In this document: positions 1 through 47,100 of the stretch, piece by piece
How positions within the stretch are numbered: the first letter of the stretch is position 1
How the letters are laid out: every line of letters starts with the position of its first letter
Source of the DNA: Apostichopus japonicus
Taxonomy: Eukaryota; Echinodermata; Holothuroidea; Aspidochirotida; Stichopodidae
DNA: 64,000 nucleotides
Direction: 5' to 3'
Assembly (NCBI RefSeq): GCF_037975245.1
Contig: NC_092575.1
Location: 14,796,310 to 14,860,309 of the forward strand
Program-made: the position numbers and the translations under genes
Notes under the pieces: model-generated
Seen by the model: the letters and a program-made list of their open reading frames with translations, nothing else
Database searches by the model: none
What the model was told of the DNA's origin: nothing

Positions 1-91
1 AATGCCATACTGGCTCCCCTGACATCTCTCACTGGTTTTGCAGAATCTATATCACTATTACTTATGGTATTTTTATGTCATATGTCTATAT

Positions 92-431
92 CAGGGTTTC
101 CCTAACTTTATGCCCCCACGAACCCCCTGTGGATGTCAGAGTTGTCCGCGAACCCCAACCTTTCGAGACACGATCTGAGTCATTATTATACTATAAAACG
201 CATAACAGTGCTTCGTAAAAGATCAAGTTCATAGTGTAATATTGTAATGAAAAAAAAACAAAGAGTTTGTCGATAGGTACGACATTTGTACATTACTAAA
301 TTATATGATATATCAACTTGTAGTTCAACAAAAAGTGCTCTAGTTTTGACTTTCAGAAACGTCTGACAAACCCCCTTGGATGGACTCACGCTTCCCCTGG
401 GGGTTCATCCACCCCAGTTAGGGAACCCCTG
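92..431. mobile_element. hAT-type MITE, copy 1, with perfect 8-bp target duplication
   Basis: The 340-bp element has imperfect inverted ends (CAGGGTTTCCCTAACT at the left, AGTTAGGGAACCCCTG at the right). It is flanked by identical GTCTATAT at 84-91 and 432-439. The 8-bp duplication and CAGGG termini are hallmarks of hAT elements. It has no coding capacity. A second copy in the opposite orientation lies at 29086-29446. Confidence 0.9.
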
Positions 432-549
432 GTCTATATGGTTCTTAGCGTGATAAATGAAAACGATTCGAACTCTAATTCCTGCTGTAAATGTTATATT
501 TTATGTCGCATATTGTGTAATCTCTTGTTCATATTACATTTTTTTTTAG

Positions 550-34731
<34,182 letters not shown>

Positions 34732-34976
34732 TCGTCGCAGGAGGAGGACTCTTGGATCGAAGATGTACTTAAGAAATGAAGACTGCCAGTCATCATTATA
34801 TTTACTGTTTACTGTATGCTTGCACTTTGTAGGAAGGTTTATTTCATTCATCTACCCACATACTATTTACTAGTTGGTACTGGGTTTTGGTTAGACTATT
34901 GTAGCTTGTCAAAAAGGTGGGGATGTTGCATGGGTTGAGTATTCAGTCTTTCTTTGATGGGATTTAGTACTTGCCC

Positions 34977-34982
34977 AATAAA
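34977..34982 (+). other. Candidate BLTP2 polyadenylation signal
   Basis: AATAAA lies 246 bp after the BLTP2 stop codon, in a C/A-rich stretch. It is the first perfect signal I noticed downstream; no transcript supports it, and later AATAAA copies exist. Confidence 0.35.
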
Positions 34983-37900
34983 TAACACCAAGCCAAACCA
35001 ACCTCCCACCCCACCCCACACACCTCCCACACACATTCCCCCCTACCCATACACATCCCTTATTCCTCTCAATAACAAACAACGAGGTACAAACATTCCA
35101 TTAATAATGACATATTTATATGAGACCTAACTTTAACTGCCTTTTCAGTCATGCCACTCATATAATGTAAAAAGAGTGCTATGGTAGTGAAGGGACAGGT
35201 ACAGTAGGTGAGGCGACACCACTTTCATACTTCATCGGACGGTGAAAACAAGAAAAATAAGTACAGTGTCTGACTTTCCTATTATGTCATACAGATACAG
35301 AAAATCAAATGCAACAATCTTTCAATCGAGAGTATATTTCCATTTCCAATCATCGTTTTCATAATTCAAAACAGATGAAAAAAATTCAGATGAAAACAAT
35401 TTGAAAACAATGCAGGGCAGGCTTTGATTTTATGGAAATAAAAAAAGCCACTATGGAGGTAGGTTTATATCATGGTAGTTTTATTTTGTAACACGAAAAA
35501 AATTGAGAGAAAAAAAAAAAAAATTATATAGTATAAAAAATTCACCCACTCGTCGAAATTAGAGATCGTGAAGTTTGCTACTCTGTTAAACTTTCAAAGA
35601 TGTCTCTCCAAATTAATTGGTTTGATAATTATATTCAAATATTCAGAAATGTTTTATTTCATGTAAAAAGGAATTATGTAGCAAAGAAATTGTTTAAATA
35701 GTACTATGCATTATGCTGTTTTCTAGTGTCGAGCACTGACTTACAAATGACTAACACTGAAAATAGATGATAGTTTTTGTTTTTCTTCTTCTGTGGAATG
35801 TGCTATCTCAAATAGCACCAAATGTTTTGTCACACTACCCACGTGGACCCGATAAAATGTTCAACATTCGGTGTAACAGTTTCCATTCAAACAACTCATT
35901 ATGTCATGCTTAATTATCCTTCTTTCCCTTCCACTTGATCCATCCTCCCGACCCAAATTTTTCTCCTAAATTGCCTCTTTCTATTCCTTGTTTTTATTTA
36001 TTTATCTTTTTAGATATTCAGGACCTTGTGGAAAACATAATAATAGTGTACTTCTGCTAGAGCCACTTGTAGGTCATTTGTTATAAAATATTCAATATTT
36101 TATATGAATTATCATGTGTTCTTGCACTGATTTTAATAATAATATCACATTCTACATCTCAACAATATCAATGTACATAACTGAATAATTATCACATCCA
36201 TTAATTTCCATCTTTATATTAGAGGTGTGATATTAAAATTAGATTCCAAATTTGAGTTAAAATGTTGAATCGGAAGCCACCTGACATGTTAGTAGTAATC
36301 CATAAGCCCTTGCGGGTTTCTCCCACATTTGTGGTCGCTTAAGCTGCGACGTAAAAATAACTACTGATTATTATTATTATACAGAAATAAATAAAAACCA
36401 AACCGTAGCGTTGACCTGCTACTGTGACTTCCAGCTCTCTCCCCTTCCCACTGCTCGAAAACAGACTACAGCGCTGACAAGCAAAATGTCCATCTGATTT
36501 TCGAAATGGTTAACTGTTAAACATGGTTCCTACTTAATACCACAGAATATTATCTTAACTGCTAAAGAATTTCTCATCCTACATAAAAAAATTGTAATGT
36601 GATATACATTAATACCCAAACTAGTGTGCATACATTCATAAGGCACGAGACATGTTAAGATAGTAGTTATTTATTCGCCTGTCAGGTCAAATTTGAGGCC
36701 TTAAAATGGTAATTTTGTAAGATACAAAGATGTTTACACATCTTGATAGTCTTGTTTAAAAATGTAAAAGCTAATCAACCAATCTTTACAATCATGACAA
36801 AAACAAGGTGTAATGATTTCTCATCATGTTTGAGAAACAGAAGGCATCAAGGAACTTTGTATTTTACTTTATTTTTGCTCTTTTACTCAGAAATTCTCTC
36901 AAAGAAATTTGTCCTTTTATGGTTAACAAAATCATCAAGTTCAATTGGAATAAAAGAAAAAACAATGCTGTAGTTGTTAAGAATTTTTTTTTTTTTATAG
37001 AATTTTTAACAAAATTAATTGTTTACACAACAACTTGTTCGTACATGACAAAAACATGTTCATTCTTAAAAAAGTATCTATAAAATTCTGGGATGTGATG
37101 TCTAATATGTATAGTAGATAATGACAATTGTATGTGATTCACAAATGTAATGTACTCTTTAATAATTCATAATAATCCATAACTTTTGAAGCTGTTTAAC
37201 ATGGACCTTAAGTGTGACATATTCAAAATGACAGTATGTGAGGATAGCTAATGGAAAAGGTTTTCTATCTTCTGTCGCACGACATTGACAAAATATGATT
37301 TAAGAAATGAAACAGAGATGAAAATATATTATTTAAAAAATTACTTCTTTACTTGGCGATATTCTTGTGACTTTCATAATGTGATATAATCGTTGATAAA
37401 GGTACTTGTTTTGTAATTTAAGCACTAGCCATTTGGCAAGCGGGGGAGAGGGTGGGGGAAGGGTGCATACCGATTTAAATCTGTACATTCCAAAATTCAC
37501 TAGTATAATGTTGATTCAAATCGACAAATACCGATTTAGTAGTCAGTGTATGTAGATTAACCTTGATCTGTTACAGTGCCACAGTTGGCCTGTGGTTATC
37601 ATACCAACACAACAATCAGTGATTATACTCTTCCAAGTATAACATTTCTGGTGAAATAACCCCAAACTAACAGTGATCTTGATGAGATGATATGGTTCTT
37701 TTTAACAGATCTTGATCCCTCAAGATACCCTCTAAACTAGTGGTAGGTGGCAACAGGTAACCTCTGTATTGTAATTGTACCGTTAAACTTGTCACAAAGA
37801 CCTATTTTGTTTTTGTTTTTTTTAAACCAGTAATGGTGTTTCATTAGTTAACCTTCATATGTCTTATCTTTACTACATTAATGATTATTTATATTAAAAC

Positions 37901-38692
37901 AAAATGGAATGAAATGGTTTTACAAACTCATTTGCAATACAGTCACCAGAAAATCATGTCTGGATTTATTTTTTATTTTTGTATTTCTTTGCCAATGTTT
38001 TACAAGGTTCCTTAAGGAATGTCCAGTATGATATTAAGTCTTTAGGTGGCAAGAGTTCTAAGCAAATGTCAGTTTGGAAATTCCAATCAGAGAGATGGAT
38101 GTTAAATTGATGGCAACAAAGTAAGATATATTAAAATGAAATATGTAATTATAACTGCCAGTGTTGTCAACTTGAGATATATTGCTAACTTGAAATCTCT
38201 TGCGTTTTTGCATTTGGTATGTAGTATGCAGAAATTTTACCAAACCGAACCATGTGCTTCAATCTCTAAAAATGATTGGACTTGATCAAACAAAGTCGTA
38301 GCTTGTGAATTGAAAGATCGCTATTATGTGAGGAATAGAAGATGTCTATTCGATCATGATAAATCTGTCACTCAGGCTTGTAAAATTTACTGACGATATC
38401 TGTAGATGTTGGTATATCTGCTGTCAAAGCAAAAACACAATTTAGATCTACTGTAGTACAAGAGTTGCTACATCCTTATAGAGGGTACTCACACTATTAA
38501 AATGCAACAAAAGAACCAATATTATGATTGCTATTTATGTTAATTTGCCTGATTCAGAGATATTACCTTCCTAACAAAAGAAACCACCTGTATTTATAGT
38601 ATGATCTATATACATAGTTTTTTTTTCATTTTGGTTAGTAAATTTTTGGTCATTGTTCAAGACTTAAAATATATCCTTTTCGAGGATAAACG

Positions 38693-38698
38693 TTTATT
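38693..38698 (-). other. Candidate UPB1 polyadenylation signal
   Basis: TTTATT on the + strand is AATAAA on the UPB1 strand, about 130 bp past the stop codon. It is a positional candidate only. Confidence 0.35.
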
Positions 38699-38826
38699 AT
38701 GACATGATGGGAAAGAAAAAAAATCAAATTTGTAGGATAGGATAGAAACGTGATGGATATCACTTGATACTGTCATACACTATGCACCTTAAAAGATTTC
38801 AGCCATAAGTTTTTTTTGTGTTTTTT

Positions 38827-41800
38827 TTAGTTTTCTTTGATTATATTTGGCTGGAATCCTGGAGTAGTAGCCTCGGTCAGTTCTCTGGCATACATGTCAT
38901 ACCTGCCGGTCATCTGAAAAGAGAACGAGACGACCGGAGAAGAAATTAGAGAGACAAATACTACAGGATCTTAATACGACTGCTGTATCGGAGGCCTTTC
39001 AAGTGGAAGTTATTTATTAACGGCATGATTGTTTAAGAACCATTATCATGCACAGAGTGCAATTTCATGTTACAAAAGAGAAACCTAATACCACAGACTC
39101 ACTTTAAGGACTAATTCAGCAAGATATTAAAGCCTTGCCTTGACAGTCAGTAGTGACAAAAAACAACATACCCTATCATATACCTGATCTGTTACAAAGC
39201 TATCGGTTGGTTTAATTGCTTTATAAGGAACCTTTATCAAATCTGGAATGGAATTATCTGTTATTGAGCATGTGTACCATATCACAGAATCAACACGCAG
39301 GTTCAATATGAAACGACTATTTAATACTCCTCATTCTAGGTAATTACAGGTAATTAAGATGCAGGCTTGTAATTTAGAGTAATTAAGAGTTGGCCTTCCT
39401 TATCTTAATGAAGGACCAACTCCGGCAAGATTAGTTTACAAACTAGTCGAACGATTTTTATTCTTCAAATAAATTCATAAAGTTGCGTCAGTTACCTGGA
39501 AGCACCATTTATCTTTGATTTGACGGATCAGATTTAGGTTGACTTCGGTCACGAGCAGGCCATCTCTTGTTCTTGATAGGCCCTGGAAAAGAAAGACCGA
39601 CGTGTTTTATGAAACTAGTCTACAAGACATTCAACCAACTACACTGCATGCTGTTTACCATTCCTGCTAATTACAGTATATGAAATCCCTCTCAATTATT
39701 TATGTTTTAGTTTTTGATGTTTTTTTTTCGTTTTAAAACTTTTTCTTTTCCAAAAACTTCCCAGTCAAGGTTTGTTCACAATTTACTTTATAATAGTAGA
39801 GTGGATCTGGTGATGGGAATAACGAAAATGTTCGACAAAGTTACTGGGAACGGCTAAAATAGGCAGAATTCTGCAGAAAACAGGCAGAGACCGGCGGGGG
39901 GGGGGGGAGGGGAGGGGAATGGGGACGCTGTGACATGCACAAGTGAACTTTTGGAGAGATTTGGCCTTCAATAAGACCAGGGAAAACAGCTCTATGACAG
40001 AAAATACACTTCAATTTAGTTCATTTTCACTTCAAATTGTTTTAGCATAACTTTTAAATGAAAGGATTAAAAATTACGAAGGAAATAAAAGGAGTACAAA
40101 TAAAGAACATGAGGTCAGAGGTAGTTAATATGACCACAGCGGAAGTAAGTAGGGGTATTAAATATGTAGAATAACCCACAAGAGGAAGTGAGCAGGGGTA
40201 AGAAATATGTACAATAACCCACAAGAGTTAACTATTTCCAAGATAACTTTGACAGAAACAACGATCAAGGACTCACAGGTGTACGGCTTCCATCAGGAGC
40301 TGCTACATAGCTGGATCCTGTAACGTAGAATAGAAAGGAAAATTTTTTTCATTTCGCTCAGATGCTAGCGTTATCGTTGGAGTTTTTACAATGCCTGAGA
40401 GGTGGACACATGAATCCTGTTAAACTTATTATATCTATTCCATCAATTACCTATATACTGTATGATCTATGTAATTTAAATGTGTTATTTATATAATTAT
40501 ATAAATTATCATGAACACCAAACATATTCTTTTGTGACATTTAAAGCTTAAAAGTAACAGGATCGACGAAAAAGTGTTAGGGTCATAATTTACAACAATG
40601 GAAAACGGGTATTTTACATAAACAAAAACAGCACTTTTTAGTCTTATGAAGAGGGCCCTTTTCATTCAGGTTTAAAAAAGAAAAAATTCAACAAATAATA
40701 CTGCTCACCATAGAAATGTCCAAAATCTTTGTGAGCTGTTGAAATAAAAATAAAACCAAAAATAGATGTAAAGAATGGATATTTATGGAAAACGATAGAT
40801 GCAAAGAAATGGAGCATTTTCATAAATTCCATAACCGTATCTAAAACAAGTTTCTGTTTAAAACTAGTCATAACTTGTTTTTGTGTTTTGTTTTTATTCA
40901 AGCAATAGTAACAAACTATCCTCTCGGTCACATGACTTTGAATGAAACTATTAAGAATGACACATACAACCAACAGCCACTGGAGGTAAGTTTGAGAGGT
41001 TTTAACTGAGACCTTTTCTACAAAATACCAACTTGGAAAGATCTCTATAGTTTCTTCTAACTTTTAATGGCTCAAACATTTCATAAGATCACCAAATGCA
41101 TGTGTGTGTGTTAGTTTATTTACTCTTGAACACATGCAACAATAACCCTTTCATTTTATTACTCGTTGTCAGGAAAACTCTTCTAAAGGGTAAAGATTAA
41201 AAATGAACTTTACCTGGTTTACCATCTCCAGAGGTAAATTCATTTTCAAATACTTCCTTTAGAAGGAGAAAACAGAGAATAAACAAGGAGAGAGTGTGAT
41301 TTGTCAAAGATATGCAGTCAAACCAACAATTGTCTATTTTTCTTTTATCCAACTTGTGGATTATTCTGAAGCAGAAATTCAACCATTTTTGTTGTTGTTT
41401 ATCATTGTATAGTACATGTTATTCCGATTGTTTAGCACTTCACATTCCATTAATAGTAAACAATGTGTCTTTGTTTTCATATTTAACTTCCAATCACCTT
41501 TGAACAGTACTGCCAATAACGTATTCCCAAATTATTAAACATATTTGAGGATAATTACGAATGACAAACTACTGTACAGTACAGTACAGGAAACTTCATT
41601 TTGGGATCATTTTGTCATTTTCAGCCAACTTCCAGTCACAATGTGTCTGGATAATGCAAGTTTATGCGTCCATATTAAGTATAATAGTACTCCAAATAAT
41701 GTTTTTTAGCTGAAAAAAATAAAAAAACCTCCTCTTACATGCCAATTAGGTTAAGCTTAGGTATATCTACTGTTAAAGTGTGGTAGACACTTACTAACAG

Positions 41801-44112
41801 CAGGGAGATGTTCTGAAAAGTGTACTTCTCTTTAACAAAGTTTATTTAAACCTTACAGAGTCTCTACATTTGTGCTAAGCTTGAAAAAAAGTTTCTAATA
41901 CTCGATGATACATTAATTACCACGTAACTTAAAACCGAAATATAATGGACTTGACAACAAACCTCGTCTCTATCGCAGAATCTAAATCTCTTTCTATTTC
42001 TATTTTATCTACAGATATGAAAACATGTCTTAAAGGGAGAACATTGCAAGGACTCACTGTTCCAACTCGGTTGATGGCAGCGGAGAAGTAAGTGTTGGCA
42101 ATGGCAGCATTCCTGGCTTCAATGGACCACATCGGCTCGCTTTGGTACAAGAGGATAAAAGGAAGATATAAAACGAGACCCATGTCCAAATATACGGTAT
42201 TTACACTTTTATAATATGTAAGTTCTTCAGCAGAGGTCTATTAGACTACATCTGCAAGTGGATGTTTGTCATTGTAAAACTTTGTTTTCCAGTTAGCTAT
42301 CAACCTTTGTCGCCACTGAGAGAACTTGATTGTGTAAAAGTAAGTGGGCCTGACGTTTCAATCCTAGCAGGATCTTCTTCAAAGGCTAAATGACAAGTGA
42401 ATGACTGAGAGAACTTGAGTGAACTTGAGTGAACTTGAGTGAACTTGAGTGAATGACTGAGAGAACATGATTGTAACATATCTATCAAATACCAAACCTG
42501 ACTTTACTCTTGCAAAAAAAATGCAAGCAACTTCTTAAAATGCAAGAATGTTTGCAGAAACACCCAAATTCAAAAAGTCATTCACACCGGGTAGTAAAAA
42601 TGCTCAGATTTTGTTTTAAAACAGGAAGACAATTTTAACATTTGACCATCAGCCTATCCAACATTTTCATCATGCATTGTTTACATGTTACAATTATATG
42701 TATGTATTTTTAGATCCTCCTGCAAGCAGGAACTTGTGAAGAAGCCTCATTGGCTTATCAAAGCCGCAAGCTGACCGAAGTCAGTCTCTTACATTCAGTC
42801 AGTCTCTTACATACATATAAATAACAATTTAATGGTCAACAGAACAGGTACAGTATTGAACTACAGGTGTTATCACTAAGAGAAGACCAGCATGGTATAA
42901 ACATTGTATGTATCATAACCCATCTTAATTGTGAGAACTAGTAAGGCCGATTGAGTGAATTGTGTGATCTGCAATGACCGAGCAATCCACAAAACAGGAA
43001 CATGTATATGGATGGTGAACCATCTCATGGGTCCCATATTATAGGTGTGAGAGGGTAGAAGTATGTGACCCGGGATGAAACTCACCTCAGACCACCGACT
43101 GTTGCAGATGGATTGAAGACTATCTCTGCACCATTCATGCCATACATGTGCCAGTTAAGAGGATGGTGTCGTCCATAACATATGTTGATGGCAATGCGAC
43201 CTACAATGATATTAACATAATATACAGCGAAATTAAAAGGGACCAAACTATCAATTTCTGCACTTTGGAAAGTATGCTGGTATTTAAGGAAGCCAGTTCT
43301 TGCTTCCTATAAAGGCCTCATTTTTGTAGGTGGTGAAAAAAAAGGTTTGATGAAATGGCACTTGCTATGTCTAAAATACAGCTAGGTGTGTTGAACAACA
43401 CTAATAATATCTGCATTATTGAATATATCTGGCTTACAATTATCAACTTACCATACTGAGTTTCAAAAACTCCATGATAAGTTCAAAAAAATAAAAAAAG
43501 TGAAAAATTGTAACTTACAATTATTAACTTACCAAACTGAGTTTCAAAAACTCTGTGGCCAGTACTGCCCTCAAAGTAGTAGGTGGACTGCAAAAAAAAG
43601 GCAAAATAAATTTATCACCAATCATGACAGTTAGGACCAATCTGATGTAGAAAAGTTTGCTTCAGAGATATCTGACCTAAGGGGCAATGTTGCTGCACTG
43701 TTTCATTTGGCTCATACTTTCCCCAAGGAGAGGCCACTCCTTATCCAAAAATTAACACAATGACTCTCTTCACACAGGGAAAATCTTTTACGAAGTTCTT
43801 ATTCCAAAACAGAAACAACTTATTTGGCAAACACTCTTCACATAAAGCATTAGGATCCATCATTTGAAGTAAATTTAAATGTTAAGAATATGTTGTGTAT
43901 GTCACCCAGCTCACGCTACAAAAATTGATAAATTTAAAGGGGTCCTACCTCGTTGAAATCTCCCACTCTTGGAATGTGGTTTTTGCTGCTCTTTCCCAGG
44001 ACCTGCCCAGTGTTGGAAATGACAACTACAAAGATCGGAAGAGAACAGAGTAAGCAAATATATGTATATAAAAATAAAAAATGAGTAAATAAAAATATAT
44101 ATATATATATAG

Positions 44113-44143
<31 letters not shown>

Positions 44144-47100
44144 CAAGCAAATATACCTCAGTCACCATTTATCGCCATTTCAACAACAACAACAACAAAA
44201 TTTGTTCTTGGAAGATAAAGCACTAAACACTGTATATTAAGCATGTGTTCTGGTAAATTTGTAGAAAAAATTCCAAGTTCCAACTAATTATATACTACAG
44301 TTGGAATATCGATTACTTCAAGCAAAATGAAATATTATTGATAGAGTTTCTGTTTCTCTGCCTATTAAAAAATGTATATATTTTTCTAAAATATCAAATC
44401 ATACTTCATCATGCTACCAAATGCTGCATTAAGACTTGTCTCGTACCAAGAGATTCAATTGTTATTAATAATTCCTTGTTATAATTAGCACATTTGCAAA
44501 AGATTGTATCTGTGAAAGATTCAAAGCTTAACTCACCAGCCGTGTTTTGCAAAATATCTCCACGAGAGGAATCTCGTTCCAGTATGGGTGATATTATCAC
44601 CATGTTGTACTTCTTGGCCCACTAAAAGAACCAAGAATTGTAAAGAGTGAAATTTTATGTACATAGTTTTAAATGGGTTGGCTGTTTGATTGATTATACC
44701 AATAGCATATGCATAGGGTGAAATTGAACTAACAAGAAACCATCTAAACCCTTACTGTGACTGCATATTTTAGGATGCATGAATTACGTGAATATAGTGA
44801 CTTATATCACCCGGTGATGTCAAGTTGAACTGCAAGTCAGAGAACCACCTTGTAACTAGGATGCAAATGAACTTTGCACACAGTCTGTTTAAACAGTGTG
44901 CTACTGTACATTCTATACCTCAACAAAGAATCTATTCACCTTTTGTCTAACAGATAACATGGCAATTATAAATCCCAGCACTTTAAGCAGCTGGATGCAA
45001 TTTCAAACAATAAATACTTTTTAATATGAATGCAAAAACTGAAACACTATATACAGATTTAAAATATAGTGAGAACATACAATGTATAAATATAGTATAT
45101 ATATATAGTATAAATTGTGTACATATATAATATATATAGTATATAAATAGTATATACATAAATATATATACATGAACTTTACCTCTTGGCATAAGACAGT
45201 GGTAGGTCCATCTTCTGCAGACTCTGCAAGTTCGACCCAAGGTAGTTTTTCACGAGTGCAAAATGCAAATGGTATTGCTGCAAATTAAGTTTTAAGCAAA
45301 CTTTTTGTGTGAATTTGTAAAACTGCAATGTAGAAGCTACATACTGACAACATTACCAGATATTAAACACATATGCTGACCCCTAGGCTGTACCCTGACC
45401 CCTTGAAATTAAGGTCTTCATTATTTCTTAAAGTATATCATGAAACATAAGAATACATTATTCTATATCGAATATTCCGTTCCCTGCAATTGATCCCTGG
45501 CCCCAAAACTGACAATCTGTAAAGATGACATACTATAAACTTTAAACTTGCTCCAATTCTCCTGGAAGCTAAATATGGACTTTGGGATGGAATGTATCTT
45601 GACTATCTGACTGATCTTTTGTTACAAAGCATCTTTCTTAATTTTTTTTTTCCCCTCCTTCCCTCTCTCTCAACTTGATACAAAACACATTTTCCAGACA
45701 ATATACTTTAGGCCAACTGGCTGATCTCTTTCAAAGCACACTATCAACTCTAAAATATGATAATCTCTTAATCTTGAAAGTCTGATCTTTAATATGAAGA
45801 ATGGTAAATAACAAACTTACTCCAGGTCTCCTGGAAGCAAAGAATATTAACTTTGGCATGGTATGCTGCCTCGGCTATTTGACCAATCCTTTGATGAAGA
45901 GCATCTCGCTGTAGCAAAAAAAATTAAAAACAGATAAGATGTTTACTGAAAGCAAGACTTGCATGGAATCTGACAACTTCTCTGCAAAAGTCCGATCACT
46001 AGGCAACTAACTTAACATGAAACTGTCTGCCTTCTTGGAAATAATAACCAAGATATTAATTTATTCATATTTGTGATTATGAACAGACCTAACCTATAAG
46101 CTAAACCTTGCCTCTTCTTTAGTTTATTTTATTAATTGAATTGAAAACTAATGACATACAGTTTGTACCCTCTCTGCTGGACAGTACCCATAACAGAGAT
46201 TTAGTGTAACAGTTTTAATTGAACAAAATCCAAACCAACAGGGAAACTACATATAAGTAACTAACAAAAACATCATGTGGTGATTTAACTATGCTAACTA
46301 TGTATGAATATGCATGTTTAATTTGAATAACAATACATCACCTTATTGCATTCACACTCGGCATGTTGAGTTACAGTTTAGAATACAGGTGGACACCAAG
46401 CAAAGCAGATGTGTTTTCCTCATTGAGTAGTGAATTGTGTTAAGTTATGCCTCTAGTTAAGGACATGACCAAAATAATGTCAATGTTAGGGTGACATGAA
46501 AACAAAATGGCATCATCTGCCTTAACATTCACATCCATTATGTAATATGTCAGTAAAGAATAAACTTCACATTTTCTTCTACTAAATAATATACTAATTA
46601 TTTTTTAATTGTATCTTTCCAGACTGTGCACTATTAAATTCGCTTCTCGGCCTTTTGGCTAAGGTCATGTGTAGCATCTGTTCCCTTTCGAGGGGAATGG
46701 TGATGCACACCCGACGATGATCACACAGTCACAGTCCCGATGCAAGTGGACTGGGGTTGAGAGCGGATCAGTCGTTCGGTAGTTTGGTTTTCATGCCCAG
46801 GTTCTTTCCTGGGCGACTTTTCCTTAAAAATGAAAAAACTATTAAATTGACTGTAACATTAACAGTACTCTACCTGTTCCTGCACTGGTGCAGATGTAGG
46901 AAGCACAATCTTGTTTTGAATAAGTCCGATTCTGACAGTTCGTGGCGGTCTCAATTGTTCCCCCCCAGCATCCATCTGGAAAGCCTTCACTTCAAAATCA
47001 TGTTTGGACGCAATATCTGTCACTTCAGATGGAAGTTCCAGATCTCTGTAAAAGGGTACGTTGAGAAGAGATAATATTGTTTTCTTTTTCTTTGTCATAA

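Larger units (their letters stand above)
34732..38826. other. Convergent 3' intergenic region between BLTP2 and UPB1
   Basis: About 4.1 kb of AT-rich sequence between the two stop codons. No splice-compatible open frame resembling a known family was seen; short open frames here look like chance. It should hold both 3' UTRs. A GTCGC...GCGAC hairpin near 36326-36350 followed by ATT repeats resembles the tail of a short interspersed element. A sparse G-rich stretch lies near 37441-37465. Confidence 0.6.

Noticed and set aside
186-389. 67-codon minus-strand open frame
   Set aside because: Lies wholly inside a hAT MITE; the second copy of the element does not preserve it.
43911-44168. Minus-strand open frame with a Tyr/Ile repeat
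   Set aside because: The repeated part translates a TA microsatellite; only the C-terminal part coincides with UPB1 exon 6, which is annotated from splice phases.
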